This document shows positions 1-11,075 of a stretch of 64,000 bases of DNA, one piece after another. This DNA comes from Panorpa germanica (lineage: Eukaryota > Arthropoda > Insecta > Mecoptera > Panorpidae). The stretch lies in the NCBI GenBank assembly GCA_963678705.1, contig CAVMBN010000122.1, forward strand, positions 17,041-81,040. The letters run 5' to 3'. Both the position numbers and the translations under genes were made by a program. The notes beneath the pieces were generated by a model. The model made no database searches. It worked only from the letters and a program-made list of their open reading frames with translations, and was not told where the DNA came from. Each line of letters starts with the position of its first letter. The first letter of the stretch is position 1.

Positions 1-120
1 TCACAACATTTCCCAAATGTAGTAAGGTATATTATCATCCGTACACATTAATGCAACTTGAACAAGCAACCTTCCGCATTCATATATATTCATTAATAAG
101 TTACCGTTATTTAAATACAG

Positions 121-665
121 AGCATTGTCCACATGTGAGAGTCAGAACCTCGTTCAGCACCGTGTAAGAGCAATCCTTTATGCTGACGACTTTGTTATTT
201 ACTACAGCAACAAAGACATAGTATTAGCTAAAAGAAAACTTCAATCACCTCTATGCTTCCTAGAAGACTGGCCTAATAAAACAGAATATACACTTTTTAC
301 TAACATAAGTAAATCAATGAAGCTTATTTTTGTTCCAAAACTGACAATATATAGCAATGATCATTTATATACATAAAATTTCATATTTAGGAATGATTTT
401 CAATGAAAAATTATACTGGGTCATCCATATCAAAATGCTAAAAACAAAGTGTACCTAGTAATGTGATAAACGTTATGAAAGTTATATTATGCAATAATTT
501 AAACGGTAAATAGATTATGGTGGAATTAAATATCAAACAGTAAATAATAATATTCTCAAACTTATTGACAGTATTTATAATGCAGTATATAAGATTAGCC
601 ATGAGTGTAACTCCATTGTAAATCCTCTTCTACAAAAGCGCATTGCAGTAGCAGACAAAAGGACA
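121..665 (+). pseudogene. Non-LTR retrotransposon reverse transcriptase, C-terminal fragment
   Basis: Remnant of the palm and thumb of a LINE reverse transcriptase, the enzyme that copies element RNA at the genomic target. A YADDFVIY box, the RT catalytic motif C, lies near 180-206. It is followed in the same general order by a KxxLGMIF-type block near 377-450 (KISYLGMIFNEKLYW) and a leucine-rich tail near 540-660 (LKLIDSIYNAVYK) like the region after the RT palm in jockey/CR1 elements. The frame changes at about 377 and stops occur after 450, so no protein can be made. The 5' part of the element is missing in this window. The family (jockey versus CR1/RTE) is not certain. Confidence 0.6.
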
Positions 666-3600
666 TTTTAGTAGTTATCTTCTAAAAATATTTCTACTGA
701 CATAATTAATACGGAAAGAATATATGTACGATACGATAAATACATGCAAGTAATATATTTTTAATAACAAAATGCCTCAAACTTTTAAGTTTGGATTTTA
801 TCCACATTACAAAAGAGTACATTTACATATTAATACAATACTTCGTTAACGTTACGTCTCATTACGTAACACTAAAGTTTCAATATTATTTTTATATTCT
901 ACCATATATATATATATATACTTTTATTTTATCTTTATATTTTTTGATTTATGAAATTAAAAGGGAGTGGGAGGAGAACAGAAAAACAACATGCACAAGC
1001 GAGAGAATTAATAATTTATTTCTCTTTGAAGGATGATGTTTCATTTTAATTCATTCATCCACCTCGTTATATTTATGTTATTATTTAAGTTGCGAGTTAT
1101 TTATACTTCATGAACAGTGGCCCAGTTTAATTTATCCTTTATTTAGTATACAATTGTTCAACATTAATATGCCCAAAGCATTCATCTTGACTCTGATAAT
1201 AAATTACAACCCCTTCCCTACGGAATGTAATCAAAGCTACAATCAGGGAAAATGGTATTGAGCCCCCACTGTTTTTTGCTCAATTTAATTACGAAGCAAT
1301 CACCGGGTAGGTGAGAGGTGTCCGCCTTGGGGAAATAATAAAGGGAACACTTCATTATAATTTCTCGTACAATATATTTTATTCTTTTAATTGCTTTCAA
1401 GATATTAACATTCTTTCATTTTCAATTCTCTTATAGCTTTAAATATTCCTTTGAAGATTCTAATGCTATTATTATACATTTGTAGTCGTATTATTCCGGA
1501 ATTAAGTATTTTCAAGAAATAAAATGTGCAAGACAAACTGGCGCAAATTTCTTGTTAAATGAATAACAGTTCTTTTATGAAATGAATAAATTGTGTTACT
1601 GCTAAAATAATAATGAAGATTTCAGCTTAGCGCGCACTGTGGAAAAAACTTCGGTGTTAGAATTCTATGTGAATTTAAAAAAAACAGGTGTGTGTATGTT
1701 CATATGATTCCATTAAATAATTTGCGTTTTCTTTCTAAGTACGCGCTAAGCGTAAATGAATTGGCATTCTTCAGTATTATTCAATCAGGTATTTTTTCAT
1801 TTATATAACTTTCTGTGCGTTTTTTTGTTATCATTTCTGTATTTGGATCATCCGGTTCAGGTGTGAGGCAACTCTGAATATTGAGTTTTCATATAACGAC
1901 GAAACCGGTATTTGAGTTGTGTGCATTCCTGCGGTATTCGACTAGTTTATCTGCTTTATAGTTTTGCTTGGTTGCATTTATGAATTAATTTTTCAACAAA
2001 TTTTGATACGGTGCCCGTCTAAGGCACGCTACGCCACTAAGGATAAATGAGATTTCTGACGCGATTCCTGATGAAACGTTACTTTATTATTGACAAATGC
2101 GGCCATTACTTCTTGATTTCATCATTCAAACGCTTCACATAATTTACAACATTTAATGTGTCTATCTAGTTCTATTTAGTTATTTTCGTAAGTAGGTATC
2201 CTTTTGATAATTTTTTGTTTTTAATAGTTCTAAAATAGATTTTGCTATATACACGTAGTTTTTGAAAACCATGTCACCATTTTTTATAGCTAAAAGTTTT
2301 ATTATGTGGTGGAATTGAGCTAAAACTTATATATGAAAATTGACTGACATCCTGCTCAGAAAACACTTTGCTATAATCCTTTTTAAGCACTTTTGGAAAC
2401 TTTTATTTGATTTAAAGTTCTTTCTGGATTTATTCAGAAAAATATTTTGTAGTCAGTCTGATTTCAATGAAAATATTCAATTTTTTTTGGTAATGAGAAA
2501 TCTAAATGAAAAATTGTGACAAATACTGTATTTATGCTTCCTATTTCCTTAAAATTGGATTTCTACCAAAATTAGAATAAAAATTACAATTTATTGTGAA
2601 GCAAGTGGATTTTGGTTTTATTTTCTGGTTGTAGTAATGTTTATTTTAATTATCTCAGTTTACTCCTAACTTTATACAGATACATAAATCCGTTCACGTC
2701 ATTTACGTATTAGAAACTGATGAAGCTATAAATTTAAGTAATAGTACATTAAATTTAACAATTAATTACTTGTTAACAATTAATTTTGTAACAGCTTAAA
2801 TAGAGTTTCTAAGAAATACATCTTTAGAAGACTTACTGTACAAATGAATTCTCTGTTTAACGAGCTTTATATAGTCAAAATCACGATAGATCGGCGGTGA
2901 CTTATACTTAAAAGAGGTTATAAGAGCGGTATAAATTTATAATACGATAATAAATTTTGTCTTATTCGTTTCTATATACATTATAGAAAAATAAATGAGT
3001 CAGTGCTTTTTAGTTATATCAGCAGTTTATACCCCACAACTTGTTTTAAATATGAACTCTCGTAACTTCAACCATATATGCAATATCTTCTACTTATCTC
3101 AGTTTCTCTGAAAACATTTTGTTCCTTTGATTCTAAGAGCTTTATAAGATATTAACGATAATTTACTTCTTGAATATCCTATTTATATGGAATTACAAAA
3201 GAACGATGTAGGCACAGTAATACGATATTTGATATAATTACTTCGTTATTCTATGATATGAACAGGTTTTCTTTATTCTACTTTTACGTTTATTACATTT
3301 TTATCTTTTAAGTCCTTTATATATTTTTTTAAATTTAATTTATTTAACGTCAACCTATCCTATCGACAAAAAAAAGACCTTTTTACACAGAGTAGACTTA
3401 ACTTTGTTGATTGATTTGTACAAAATAAATAAAAATTAGTTGTTAGTAATAGTGACTATCAAGAAAATATTTTTAAATTTTATTTTGCTACGACTACTAA
3501 ACCTGCTTTAAATAATTAAACATGAAACTCGGATTTCTCACGGATTTTAATTTATGTATATACTATGTATGACAGGGATCCCAAAATTTTTGGAACAACC

Positions 3601-4120
3601 ACATTCAAATCACAGATTCAATACTGTTTAATGTAAATATACGTAAATCAATTTACCTATCTGAGTAAAGACAGAGAAGCAACTAAAATTATTGTGTTCG
3701 CGTCTGTTATCATACTTCTACGGATTGATGAGTCTGCAATATTGTAAAGCAGACAGTGCTGGTTACAAAATAGGATAACCTGTAAGAAAAAGAGAAAGGT
3801 TCGTGCAATAAGTAGAATAATGATGTACGTAATAGTTAGGTAACTAACCTCGTGAGGAGACAACTAACCGTATCCATCTTACTGGAAAGTTTTGACCTAC
3901 TTTCGTGGAAAATATGAGTTAGTTTTGGGGTATTATTATTGACAGCATCTGGTATGCACATATTACGTTAAGCATTTATAACAACTTCAGAATGTTTTGT
4001 ACAAACATATCACATTGTTAGATCACTATCTAATAGCAATAACCAGAGATGTGCACAAATAATTTTCGAAAGAATTTAAATACAAAATGCAAATATCTCC
4101 TAATTTTTCCATATCAAATG
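666..4120. other. Gene-free AT-rich stretch
   Basis: No open frame here has a recognisable protein, and I see no RNA gene. Apart from a short inverted repeat at 1625-1751 I find no internal structure worth naming. It is probably intergenic or very old repeat sequence. Confidence 0.5.
1625..1751. repeat. Short inverted repeat, possible tiny MITE
   Basis: A 14-bp inverted repeat, GCTTAGCGCGCACT at 1625-1638 and its complement with one mismatch at 1738-1751, encloses 99 bp of AT-rich sequence. The GC-rich arms stand out against the surroundings. No clear TSD is visible, so a transposon origin is only a guess. Confidence 0.3.
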
Positions 4121-4203
4121 CAAAATACAAAATAAATTACATGTAAGTATTTAAGTACAAAATACAAAATAAATTACATGTTAGTATTTAAGTATAAAAT
4201 ACA
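4121..4203. repeat. 37-bp tandem repeat, about 2.2 units
   Basis: Unit 4121-4157 is repeated at 4158-4194 with a single change in the stretch compared (ACATGTAAG versus ACATGTTAG), followed by a partial third unit. This is a simple local duplication in non-coding DNA. Confidence 0.75.
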
Positions 4204-4269
4204 TAATTAAAAAATACTGTTGACAAAATAGAATACTTTTATTTTTTCTTTATTACCTATAATAATTTA

Positions 4270-4527
4270 CATATGAGGCGTCTAGAAGCAAAGGGATGTA
4301 ATTGACAAATTATAAAAATTTAAGATAACCAGCGCAAACGATAGAAGTTGTACTAAACTATTTAATGGCCGAGAGATATAAGCAAAAACTTGGACAGATT
4401 TTACTATATATCGTGAATTCTAAAACTTACTAAACGGAAACGCCTTTACGATCTTAATTTTAAATTCGATTACTGAGGAATATTACGTTTGTCACTTACA
4501 TTCCTTTGCATCTAGACGTCTCATATG
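4270..4527. mobile_element. MITE-like element with 30-bp terminal inverted repeats
   Basis: Left terminus CATATGAGGCGTCTAGAAGC... at 4270-4299 matches the reverse complement of 4498-4527 with 3 mismatches in 30. The 258-bp element has no coding capacity and looks like a non-autonomous DNA transposon. The ends are CATATG palindromes, so the exact TSD (TA or similar) is ambiguous. The superfamily cannot be named from the ends. Confidence 0.55.
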
Positions 4528-5118
4528 ATGTAAGTAATAATTATGTCACGGATTTTAATACCACTATTTGTTTAAACAATTTATTATTTAATTTTTGTCG
4601 ATGAGGTCTCAATATTATCTCTGTGGCATATCTTGTGGCAAGCAAGTGTTAATTTTTTAAAAATATGTTTATTATGTATGAATACCTTTTAAATAATGTA
4701 CCTTTTAAATAATGCAACGTTTCTTAATCTGTGGTTGTGTTAGCATGTTCACTGACTTTCGAAGAGTCTAAGTCCTCCACAAACAATTTATACTTTTTCG
4801 ACACCTCTATGCCACACCTTGTCACACTTTGTATACGTTACTTATGTTAGAATTTTAAAGTTAGAACTTTATTAAAACAACACATTTATAATAGCAGTAA
4901 TAAAGCATAAAATATTTATATGTAGCTGGTTTAGGGATTAAATTAGGAATAAAATTAAAAGCTTGGGATTTTTAAATAATATATTAAAAATTTTTTTTAA
5001 AAAACTTTGCTTGATTTGTCTACTTAATAATCAAAATTTTTCTCCCTCAATATGGTTTGTAAGCTAGTGCCAATAATTGGGCTACTGTTGTCATTTAACT
5101 GTCAGAAATAGTGTTTTC

Positions 5119-5432
5119 ATAAAAATAGCAGTATTATTTTTATTTATATATTAATTGTGTATGCCTTTCGGCTTTACAATCTACAGTATTATATTTCTAA
5201 TACATTTCATTCCTATATACATTCCAAACTTAAAACTAAACTTAAAATAAACTTAAAATCTTCTCGACTTTTACTACTTCCAAAAGTGCTTTCTGCTTCT
5301 TCTTCTTTTGACCCTCTCTATTATTCTCCACCAGCTTATTACCACCAGTTTATTCTCCTGTTTTTCCTTTCCTTCTTACTATTTCCGCCATCCACCTCTT
5401 TCCTTCACTGCCTCCCTATAAAAATAGCAGTA
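5119..5432 (-). mobile_element. 5'-truncated LINE or SINE tail with a perfect 15-bp TSD
   Basis: The direct repeat ATAAAAATAGCAGTA occurs at 5119-5133 and 5418-5432 and flanks a 284-bp insert (5134-5417). Read on the minus strand, the insert ends in a short hairpin-like motif, AGCCGAAAGGCATACACAAT, and an A-rich tail (ATAAATAAAAATAA). A 3' stem followed by an A-rich tail is typical of insect non-LTR elements. A long perfect TSD plus a tail is the signature of target-primed reverse transcription. There is no coding sequence, so it is either a severely 5'-truncated LINE or a SINE. Confidence 0.75.
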
Positions 5433-6008
5433 AAGAATAAATATTCAGACTTCGGCTAAGACATGTATGGCTCAAAATGTTTTAAATTGTGTCAACTATC
5501 AACCACTTAAGGCTTTGCATCTTGCTACCAAACACCCTGTATATATATGTGGAAATAAAAGTACTATCCCGCTAACATAATGTGGAATCAAGGTACTCTA
5601 TTTGGATTTATTCACATGTCGAATCAGTCAACTCGGATATTCAACTATGTAATATTTAAGCTTTTTGTCAGGATGTTAAAGAATTACATAATTTGTTTAT
5701 TACATTTATTTAGTAAAATAATAACGATGATACGAGATAACGAGAATACAATATGATTACAGAACAATGAATAAACAAACTATCTTAAATTCTAGTTATT
5801 TTATACTGAGTCCTACATTAGCTTTTAGCTAGATTTATCTTGTTCATTTTGGTAAGCAAATATCTTCACGTATTCAATCAGTAGTTTAATTTTCACACAT
5901 CAGCTTCAACCTTTGACTCGATTTCCATTCACAATATACACTTAGTAATCACATTATTTTACGCCTTTTCTAGCTCTGGTAGTTATGATTACTTATTTCT
6001 ATAGTATA
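5433..6008. other. Gene-free stretch
   Basis: No supported gene or repeat seen between the LINE tail and the Helitron. Confidence 0.4.
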
Positions 6009-6255
6009 CTAGCTGTCCCGGCCACGCGTTGCTGTGACTTCTAGTCAACAGATGTCGCCATATGTCATCGTTTGGAGCTAACAGATAATTAATAGACAAA
6101 TAGACAATAAATTGAGATGTAAGCTATCCTATCTTTCCAGGTGGATCAAACTGCACACGGTGTATAAATTTGATTAAAATCGGTTAAGTAGTTTAAGAGT
6201 TATTCGCGGACATACACGGACAAACAACGTGACACGTAATTTATATATAATAAGA
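6009..6255 (-). mobile_element. Non-autonomous Helitron (247 bp)
   Basis: On the minus strand the element starts with TCTTATTATATATAAATT after a target A (6255 down) and ends GGGACAGCTAG before a target T (6009-6012). Helitrons insert between A and T, begin with TC and end with CTRR, so all four rules are met. A GC-rich stretch just inside the CTAG end (GCGTGGCCGGGACAG) takes the place of the expected 3' hairpin. There is no open frame. The termini resemble those of the larger Helitron at 42325-44203 in general design but differ in sequence, so it may belong to another subfamily. Confidence 0.75.
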
Positions 6256-6260
6256 TAAAC

Positions 6261-6545
6261 ATGGACCACTATTTCGGACCTACAAGGAGATAAATTACGC
6301 ATAACACTTATGACCTAATAAGATTGTGGACCTGATGAAGAGGTATCGGGAAGGGGTCATGGTGACACGTGCGGGTGAGAACTGCGCTTAGACCTCTGGA
6401 TTTCGTCTCGGATTTAGACACTCTGGTTAACGGCTCCTGACAGCGATGGTTGATTTGACTACATTTATAATACTACATATTTTATTCGGATTGATTATTA
6501 ATAAATATATTCTTGTTGAATTGATTGTAATATTTTAAAACAACC
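6261..6545 (+). repeat. 3' part of a 5' LTR of the decayed Ty3/gypsy element (copy 1)
   Basis: 6261-6536 is closely repeated at 19212-19492 in the same orientation, with a shared AT-rich end carrying AATAAA-like signals (ATTAATAAATATATTCTTGT). Coding remnants of a gypsy-type element lie between the two copies, so I read them as the ends of its 5' and 3' LTRs. The left edge abuts the Helitron at 6255, so the LTR start is missing or displaced. The downstream CCCTAACA then TATCAGAAC could be the LTR end and primer region. Confidence 0.55.
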
Positions 6546-7995
6546 CTAACATATCAGAACAATACATAAAAATTCTTATTTTCTAAACCCACGTAGAAAG
6601 TGCAAATATAGTGAAGTAGAAAAAAAGTATTTTCTCTTTGTTTGTCCGGTAACAAGGGCGTGACAAATATATAATTTGTGTGTGTGCAGCGGCATGGCTA
6701 ATTCACTGACATGGTTATAAATACATGTGGATAATATTGTGGATATGTCTTTTGAAGAAAATACATAAAGGAATTTTTAAGGAAAAAATTTAATTTTTGT
6801 GTTGATTAAGTATGCAGTATAATATGTATTGTGCACGCGATAATGAATAATGTGAGCGGTGAAAACGTATACAGCTTTAATTGGAGTGAAATTGGTGGAG
6901 TGGAATAATACGGACATTGTTTAGTTAAAGTTAATAAGAAACAGAAGCAAAGATTGAAATTCTTGGAACAGGAGTAAATATTGGAACCTGTAAAATTTGA
7001 CATTAGAGAGATAATTATTGTTATAAAGAAGTTCACGGATGATTACTTAGTGATATTAAAGTGTGATGAGAAGTTTGAGGACATGTGATAATAGAATTTA
7101 AAAAGACATTGCTGTGAGCATTAAAGGTGATGAAAAGTTTAAGAGCAAGTTGGTGGTGCAATTTAAGAGAGCATTACCATTAAACAAATTATTTATTGAC
7201 GATTGTTAGTGTGAGACATCTTCTGAACGACGCCTTGCAGTCTACTACATGGAGAAGTGAAAAAGGCTTAAGCGGTTTAAATTCGATATGAGCGAGGAGT
7301 ATTTGGTTGACGTAGTTATAAGTTGAATACCAATTCTGAGTATTTAGAAGGAAGTCAGGTCGGCGAGATGTTCAATATTGAATTAAACGGCTACAAGAGT
7401 TCACATACGACACAGTAGACGAGAGCATTGATGCTTGACTCTAACTACTATGTGCCCGGGTTCGATCTCCATACCAGATATTATCTGGGTTTGGTTAAAA
7501 TCATATTTAATTGGTTATGTGCAAGCATAATCATGAATATAAAAAAAAAACTTGATCACAAAAAAGAAAATTCGATAAAGAAAATAGACAGAGGAATAAA
7601 AATGAAAAAAGACGAAAAAACAGTTTTACAAGAAGAAAAATATAGTTGACGGAATAGATGATGCACTGGGAGGACTTCATTAGCAGTATGCCATTGGCAG
7701 ACATGTGGAAAAAGTGATACAGAGTAATGAAGAAAAGTGATAATAGAATAAAAGAATCAGAGAAGGCAATGCAATGAGTGACATCATAGTGGAGGCGATG
7801 TATCAGCTGGAAAAAGGAAGTTATTAGAGAAGCAACGGAAGTGCACTGTCAACAAAAGTGTGTGAAAGTACCGTGGATAAAGCAGTACCTAATCCATATA
7901 TTTCTAAAACCATATATTAATAAATAAAAAGGTTAATTAGTTAATTGACACGGAAAGTTCATGTACTTTAATAAAAATAAATAATCGTTAATATT

Positions 7996-8247
7996 TTGAA
8001 ACTAAAGATATGTGAAGATAATGTAATACGTGTTTTACATAGTTTTACTGGCGCCGCAGTATCTAGTAATAACATTACAAAACTACTGATCTGCATAAGT
8101 GAATCTAAGGCTAAAGTTAATACAGTTGTGTTAGACGATAAGTGGATGATTTATGACTTAATAGTTGGATGTGACTTTGTAAACAAACCCTACATAAGGG
8201 AGAGCAGTGGTATCGGGTGTGGTAATACGATCCATCAGACTAGTTAA
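7996..8247 (+). pseudogene. Ty3/gypsy aspartic protease C-terminal remnant (copy 1)
   Basis: The frame contains VVLDDKWMIYDLIVGCDFVN, with the IVGCDF block that in retrotransposon aspartic proteases corresponds to the conserved strand near the end of the fold (I-G-x-D-F/L). The catalytic DTG is not found in the frame. The same block is present as DLVVGCDFLNKPYI in the second copy at about 40908-40950, where the frame runs further. The protease would cut the Gag-Pol polyprotein. The frame terminates early at 8247, so it is inactive. Confidence 0.6.
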
Positions 8248-8649
8248 AGAACAGTGCATGAATATCAGTGACGTTGAGTTAGGCCATGGAATAAACATTT
8301 ACATTATGACATTTGGGAACATTCTAACTTCAACAGTACAAACAATCTCCAACAATATAAAGTTAAGTGCGTTAATTTATTAAAAGAATATAATAAAATG
8401 TGTTGCGCTTACGCTGAGTCATATAGGAAAAACGAAACCTGTAAAATTAATACGTAGACCATAATAAGCTACCTGTAGTAGAGAGAGAAGCGTTTAATAG
8501 TATGATAAAGCGGCAAGATAATAATATTAAAAAGACATTTACATTCATCTTATGCAAGTACCGTGTGTGTATACACTTTAACAGATTAAATGCAATAATA
8601 ACAAATTTGGGAATAATAATATTGATTTTAAATAATAATAATAAATTGG

Positions 8650-9480
8650 GAAATAAAATATATTTTACGGATCTCGATCTAGCTTAGGCTTTTACCAAGT
8701 ACCAGTGAATAAAAATTTAATTGCAAAAACAGATTTTGTCATGCCTGACGAACAATATAAATGTTTGCGTATACCAATGGGAAAAACCATTGCACTAAGT
8801 GTTTTTCAAAGACTTGTAAATAGACTTGAATAAGATTTGTGTTAGACCATGAAAAGATACGATAGCTTTTCTATACATTGAAGTCATTAATCAGTACCTG
8901 AAGGTTTAGAGCGGTTAAAGCAAGTGTTTCACGTGTTTCGAGAAAATGGATTAACGTCCGGGTTATCAAAGAGTTCATTTTTAAAAAACGAAAATTGACT
9001 ATTTGGGACGTTAAATTAGTGCTCAAGGAGTGTGACCGAGGAAAAGAAAGATTGAAGCAGTGCAATAAATGTTAGGACAAACAATTCTTAGGACTTACTG
9101 GTTATTTTTGTAAATTTGTGTATAATAAGAAATCTGACAACTGACAATGAAATCTTGTAAAGTGGAGTTAAGGACAGACGCAACAAGAAGCATTTCATAC
9201 GTTAAAATCAGTATTGACTACGAGAGTATATATCGGTGTATATTTGATCCTGCACACGAGACAAAACTACATACATACGCTAGTTCATCAGGAGTATAAG
9301 CTATGTTACTACAATTAATAGAAAAGGAGAAAAAACTAGTTGCATATATTGCAAGCAAGCAGCAGAGGACTACATTTACAAAAAAGAGTTTAATACCGAG
9401 AATAGCGCTGTGGTGGCTGGAGATTTAAGATTTTAATTGTGAGATTGATTTGGAATAAATTCAACAGAACTTGACTGGAT
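8650..9480 (+). pseudogene. Ty3/gypsy reverse transcriptase and RNase H remnant (copy 1)
   Basis: DLDLA at about 8670 followed by a Tyr-Gln-Val-Pro-like stretch and then TDFVMPDEQYKCLRIPMGK at about 8733 onward is the gypsy RT block (DLxSGYxQI ... F.TPDGxYExxRMPFG). VPEGLERLKQVFHVFRENGL near 8890-8950 is the palm-to-thumb segment, and LGLTGYFCKFV near 9090 is the connection to RNase H. QQEAFHTLKSVL near 9180 opens the tether/RNase H part. At least four in-frame stops or shifts separate these blocks and I do not find the catalytic YxDD. It is clearly non-functional. Confidence 0.75.
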
Positions 9481-9789
9481 GTAGCGGCAGAACTAAAATA
9501 TAAACAATTATTGCAAACTTATACATAAAGTGTAAGGTGGGAAGCGTTCGGTTAAAATAAAATAGTATTTTACGGATTATGAGGTGAAAAATGGAAGAAT
9601 TTTTGGAAAACTGAAAATAGAGTTATGCTGTGGATTAAACTTAAAAGTGTGTGATGGCAGATTGCAGAGAACAGGTCATTTCAGTATTGAAGAAATACAT
9701 TGAGAGACCATCTGAGAGACTTTTCGAGACGAGCAAAAAGGAAAATAAATATTTTCTTGGTATAGTGGAAGCAGTTACAAAATTGAATA

Positions 9790-10284
9790 CTTATCAAACC
9801 AGTTAAAAATCAAAAGACAAGACACATTACTAAAGTAATAATGGAGTATAAAATATTGTTCAGTATGTCACAAAAAATATAAGTGACCGTGGTTCTACCT
9901 TTACGTCGAAATTGTTTAAAGTATTTTGTGAGACATATGGGATTAAGCATGTTCTTAATGCAGTAGTAACAACAAAAGCTAATGGACAATGTGAAATATA
10001 TAATAGAACAATAGTGATCTACTATGAGTTGTGGTGAGGAGGAAAATAAATGAGACACATTTGTGAATTCACAAATAAAAGAACATATAACGCAGGACCA
10101 GGCAAAACAGAAGGCACGATATGACGCTGCACACAGGCTACCAAGGAAATACAGTGACGGAGAACTAGTAACAATACAAATCACAGGAGATACAGCCGCA
10201 TGCCAGAGTCGTAAGCTACACTCTAAGTTCAAAGGACCTTATCGTGTGGTCAGGACTTTGCCGAACGACAGATACGAATTGTAA
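9790..10284 (+). pseudogene. Ty3/gypsy integrase core and GPY module remnant (copy 1)
   Basis: Near 9885-10020 the plus strand encodes SDRGSTFTSKLFKVFCETYG and then an NGQCEIYNRTI stretch, the integrase core region with the second catalytic Asp (SD.G..F) and the Glu-containing helix. A separate open frame at 10063-10284 (73 aa) carries a chromodomain-like/GPY module ending HSKFKGPYRVVRTLPNDRYE, typical of the gypsy integrase C-terminus. A stop at about 10020 separates them. The 140-aa open frame on the opposite strand (9810-10232) is only its antisense shadow. Confidence 0.75.
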
Positions 10285-10613
10285 GATCTGCGAGAAGGGT
10301 CACGCAGAAACACTGCCACAGTACCGGCCGACAAAATGAAACCGTGGATTACAGTCATCTAACTGACATGGGCCGATTCAACATACGCATAACATGATGC
10401 ATTTTTTTTCAGAAAGACATCAGACTAATTAATTTGAATATATTTCAGAACACCCGTAGATTAGAGGACTAATCTATGTCAGTATGGCCGAATGTTAGAA
10501 CCCTTATACACTACACCACTGCACTGCATTACCGAGAACTAAGATAAGCTAACAATTTTAAGTGGGGATTATATGATCCCCCTCTTACCCCGCTAAGCAT
10601 GACATAGCCCTGG
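10285..10613. other. 3' non-coding end of the Ty3/gypsy element
   Basis: No frame is seen. By position this is the 3' untranslated region and probably the start of the 3' LTR, cut by the provirus insertion at 10614. Confidence 0.35.
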
Positions 10614-11049
10614 AGTTAAGATCGGGGAGCTTAACGATGTTAAAAAAAACTAATTTAAATTTTTATTAAAGGTTATATTTCACTTGTTAATTACTTGTTA
10701 CAATTTTAAAGATTTATTCTTAGGTAACTAGGTTTTGTTCACTTAATTCTAATTGACAGTAATTTGCTATTAATTACAATGGACTAATATAAAGTATAAC
10801 TACTCCGCGATGGAAAGTTAGTAATTATAATGACCCAGAGTGTTGGGAGTTGTATTCTTTTATAGTAAGTTATTATCGATATTGTCTCCTGTTGATGTCT
10901 GGAATATTTCCTGTTTACTCTAAGAAACTTGGATTAGATCGTAGCTTCCTAGGTTTCAATATCTGTTGGATGTTTACTAGTAATGACAGATTAGTACTGA
11001 GAACTATTGTTGTAATAAAGTCTGTTAGTTGATCTTGCAGGTGGGAACT
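10614..11049 (-). repeat. 3' LTR of provirus 1
   Basis: Near-identical to 17620-18057. In element orientation this is the downstream LTR, preceded by the polypurine tract at about 11050-11060. It ends at the CTGG TSD. The last bases, GGAACT, differ from TAACT in the other LTR, a mutated terminus. Confidence 0.93.
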
Positions 11050-11075
11050 CCTCCCTTCCTAGAGAGAAAATTACT

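Larger units (their letters stand above)
6261..10613 (+). mobile_element. Decayed Ty3/gypsy retrotransposon, copy 1
   Basis: Order along the plus strand: LTR remnant (6261-6545), a gag-like region without recognisable domains (6546-7980), an aspartic protease remnant (7996-8247), RT (8670-8830), an RNase H-like part (9180-9310), integrase core (9790-10020) and integrase C-terminal GPY-type module (10063-10284). Stops and frameshifts break every domain except the last two short frames. A second, independently rearranged copy lies at 35551-41300. The 3' end is interrupted by the provirus at 10614 and probably resumes at 18062, ending with the LTR copy at 19212-19492. Confidence 0.7.

Noticed and set aside
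3657-3863. Short hydrophobic minus-strand frame
   Set aside because: No motif, no coding context, length expected by chance at this AT content.
5157-5459. 100-aa plus-strand open frame, Ser/Pro/Phe rich
   Set aside because: It crosses the LINE-tail insertion and one TSD, and the element reads on the minus strand.
7428-7649. Lysine-rich 73-aa plus-strand frame
   Set aside because: Composition is driven by A-runs in the decayed gypsy gag region. No conserved motif, and the second copy does not keep the frame.
9810-10232. 140-aa open frame on the minus strand
   Set aside because: It is antisense to the gypsy integrase core and GPY module, which match a known family on the plus strand.
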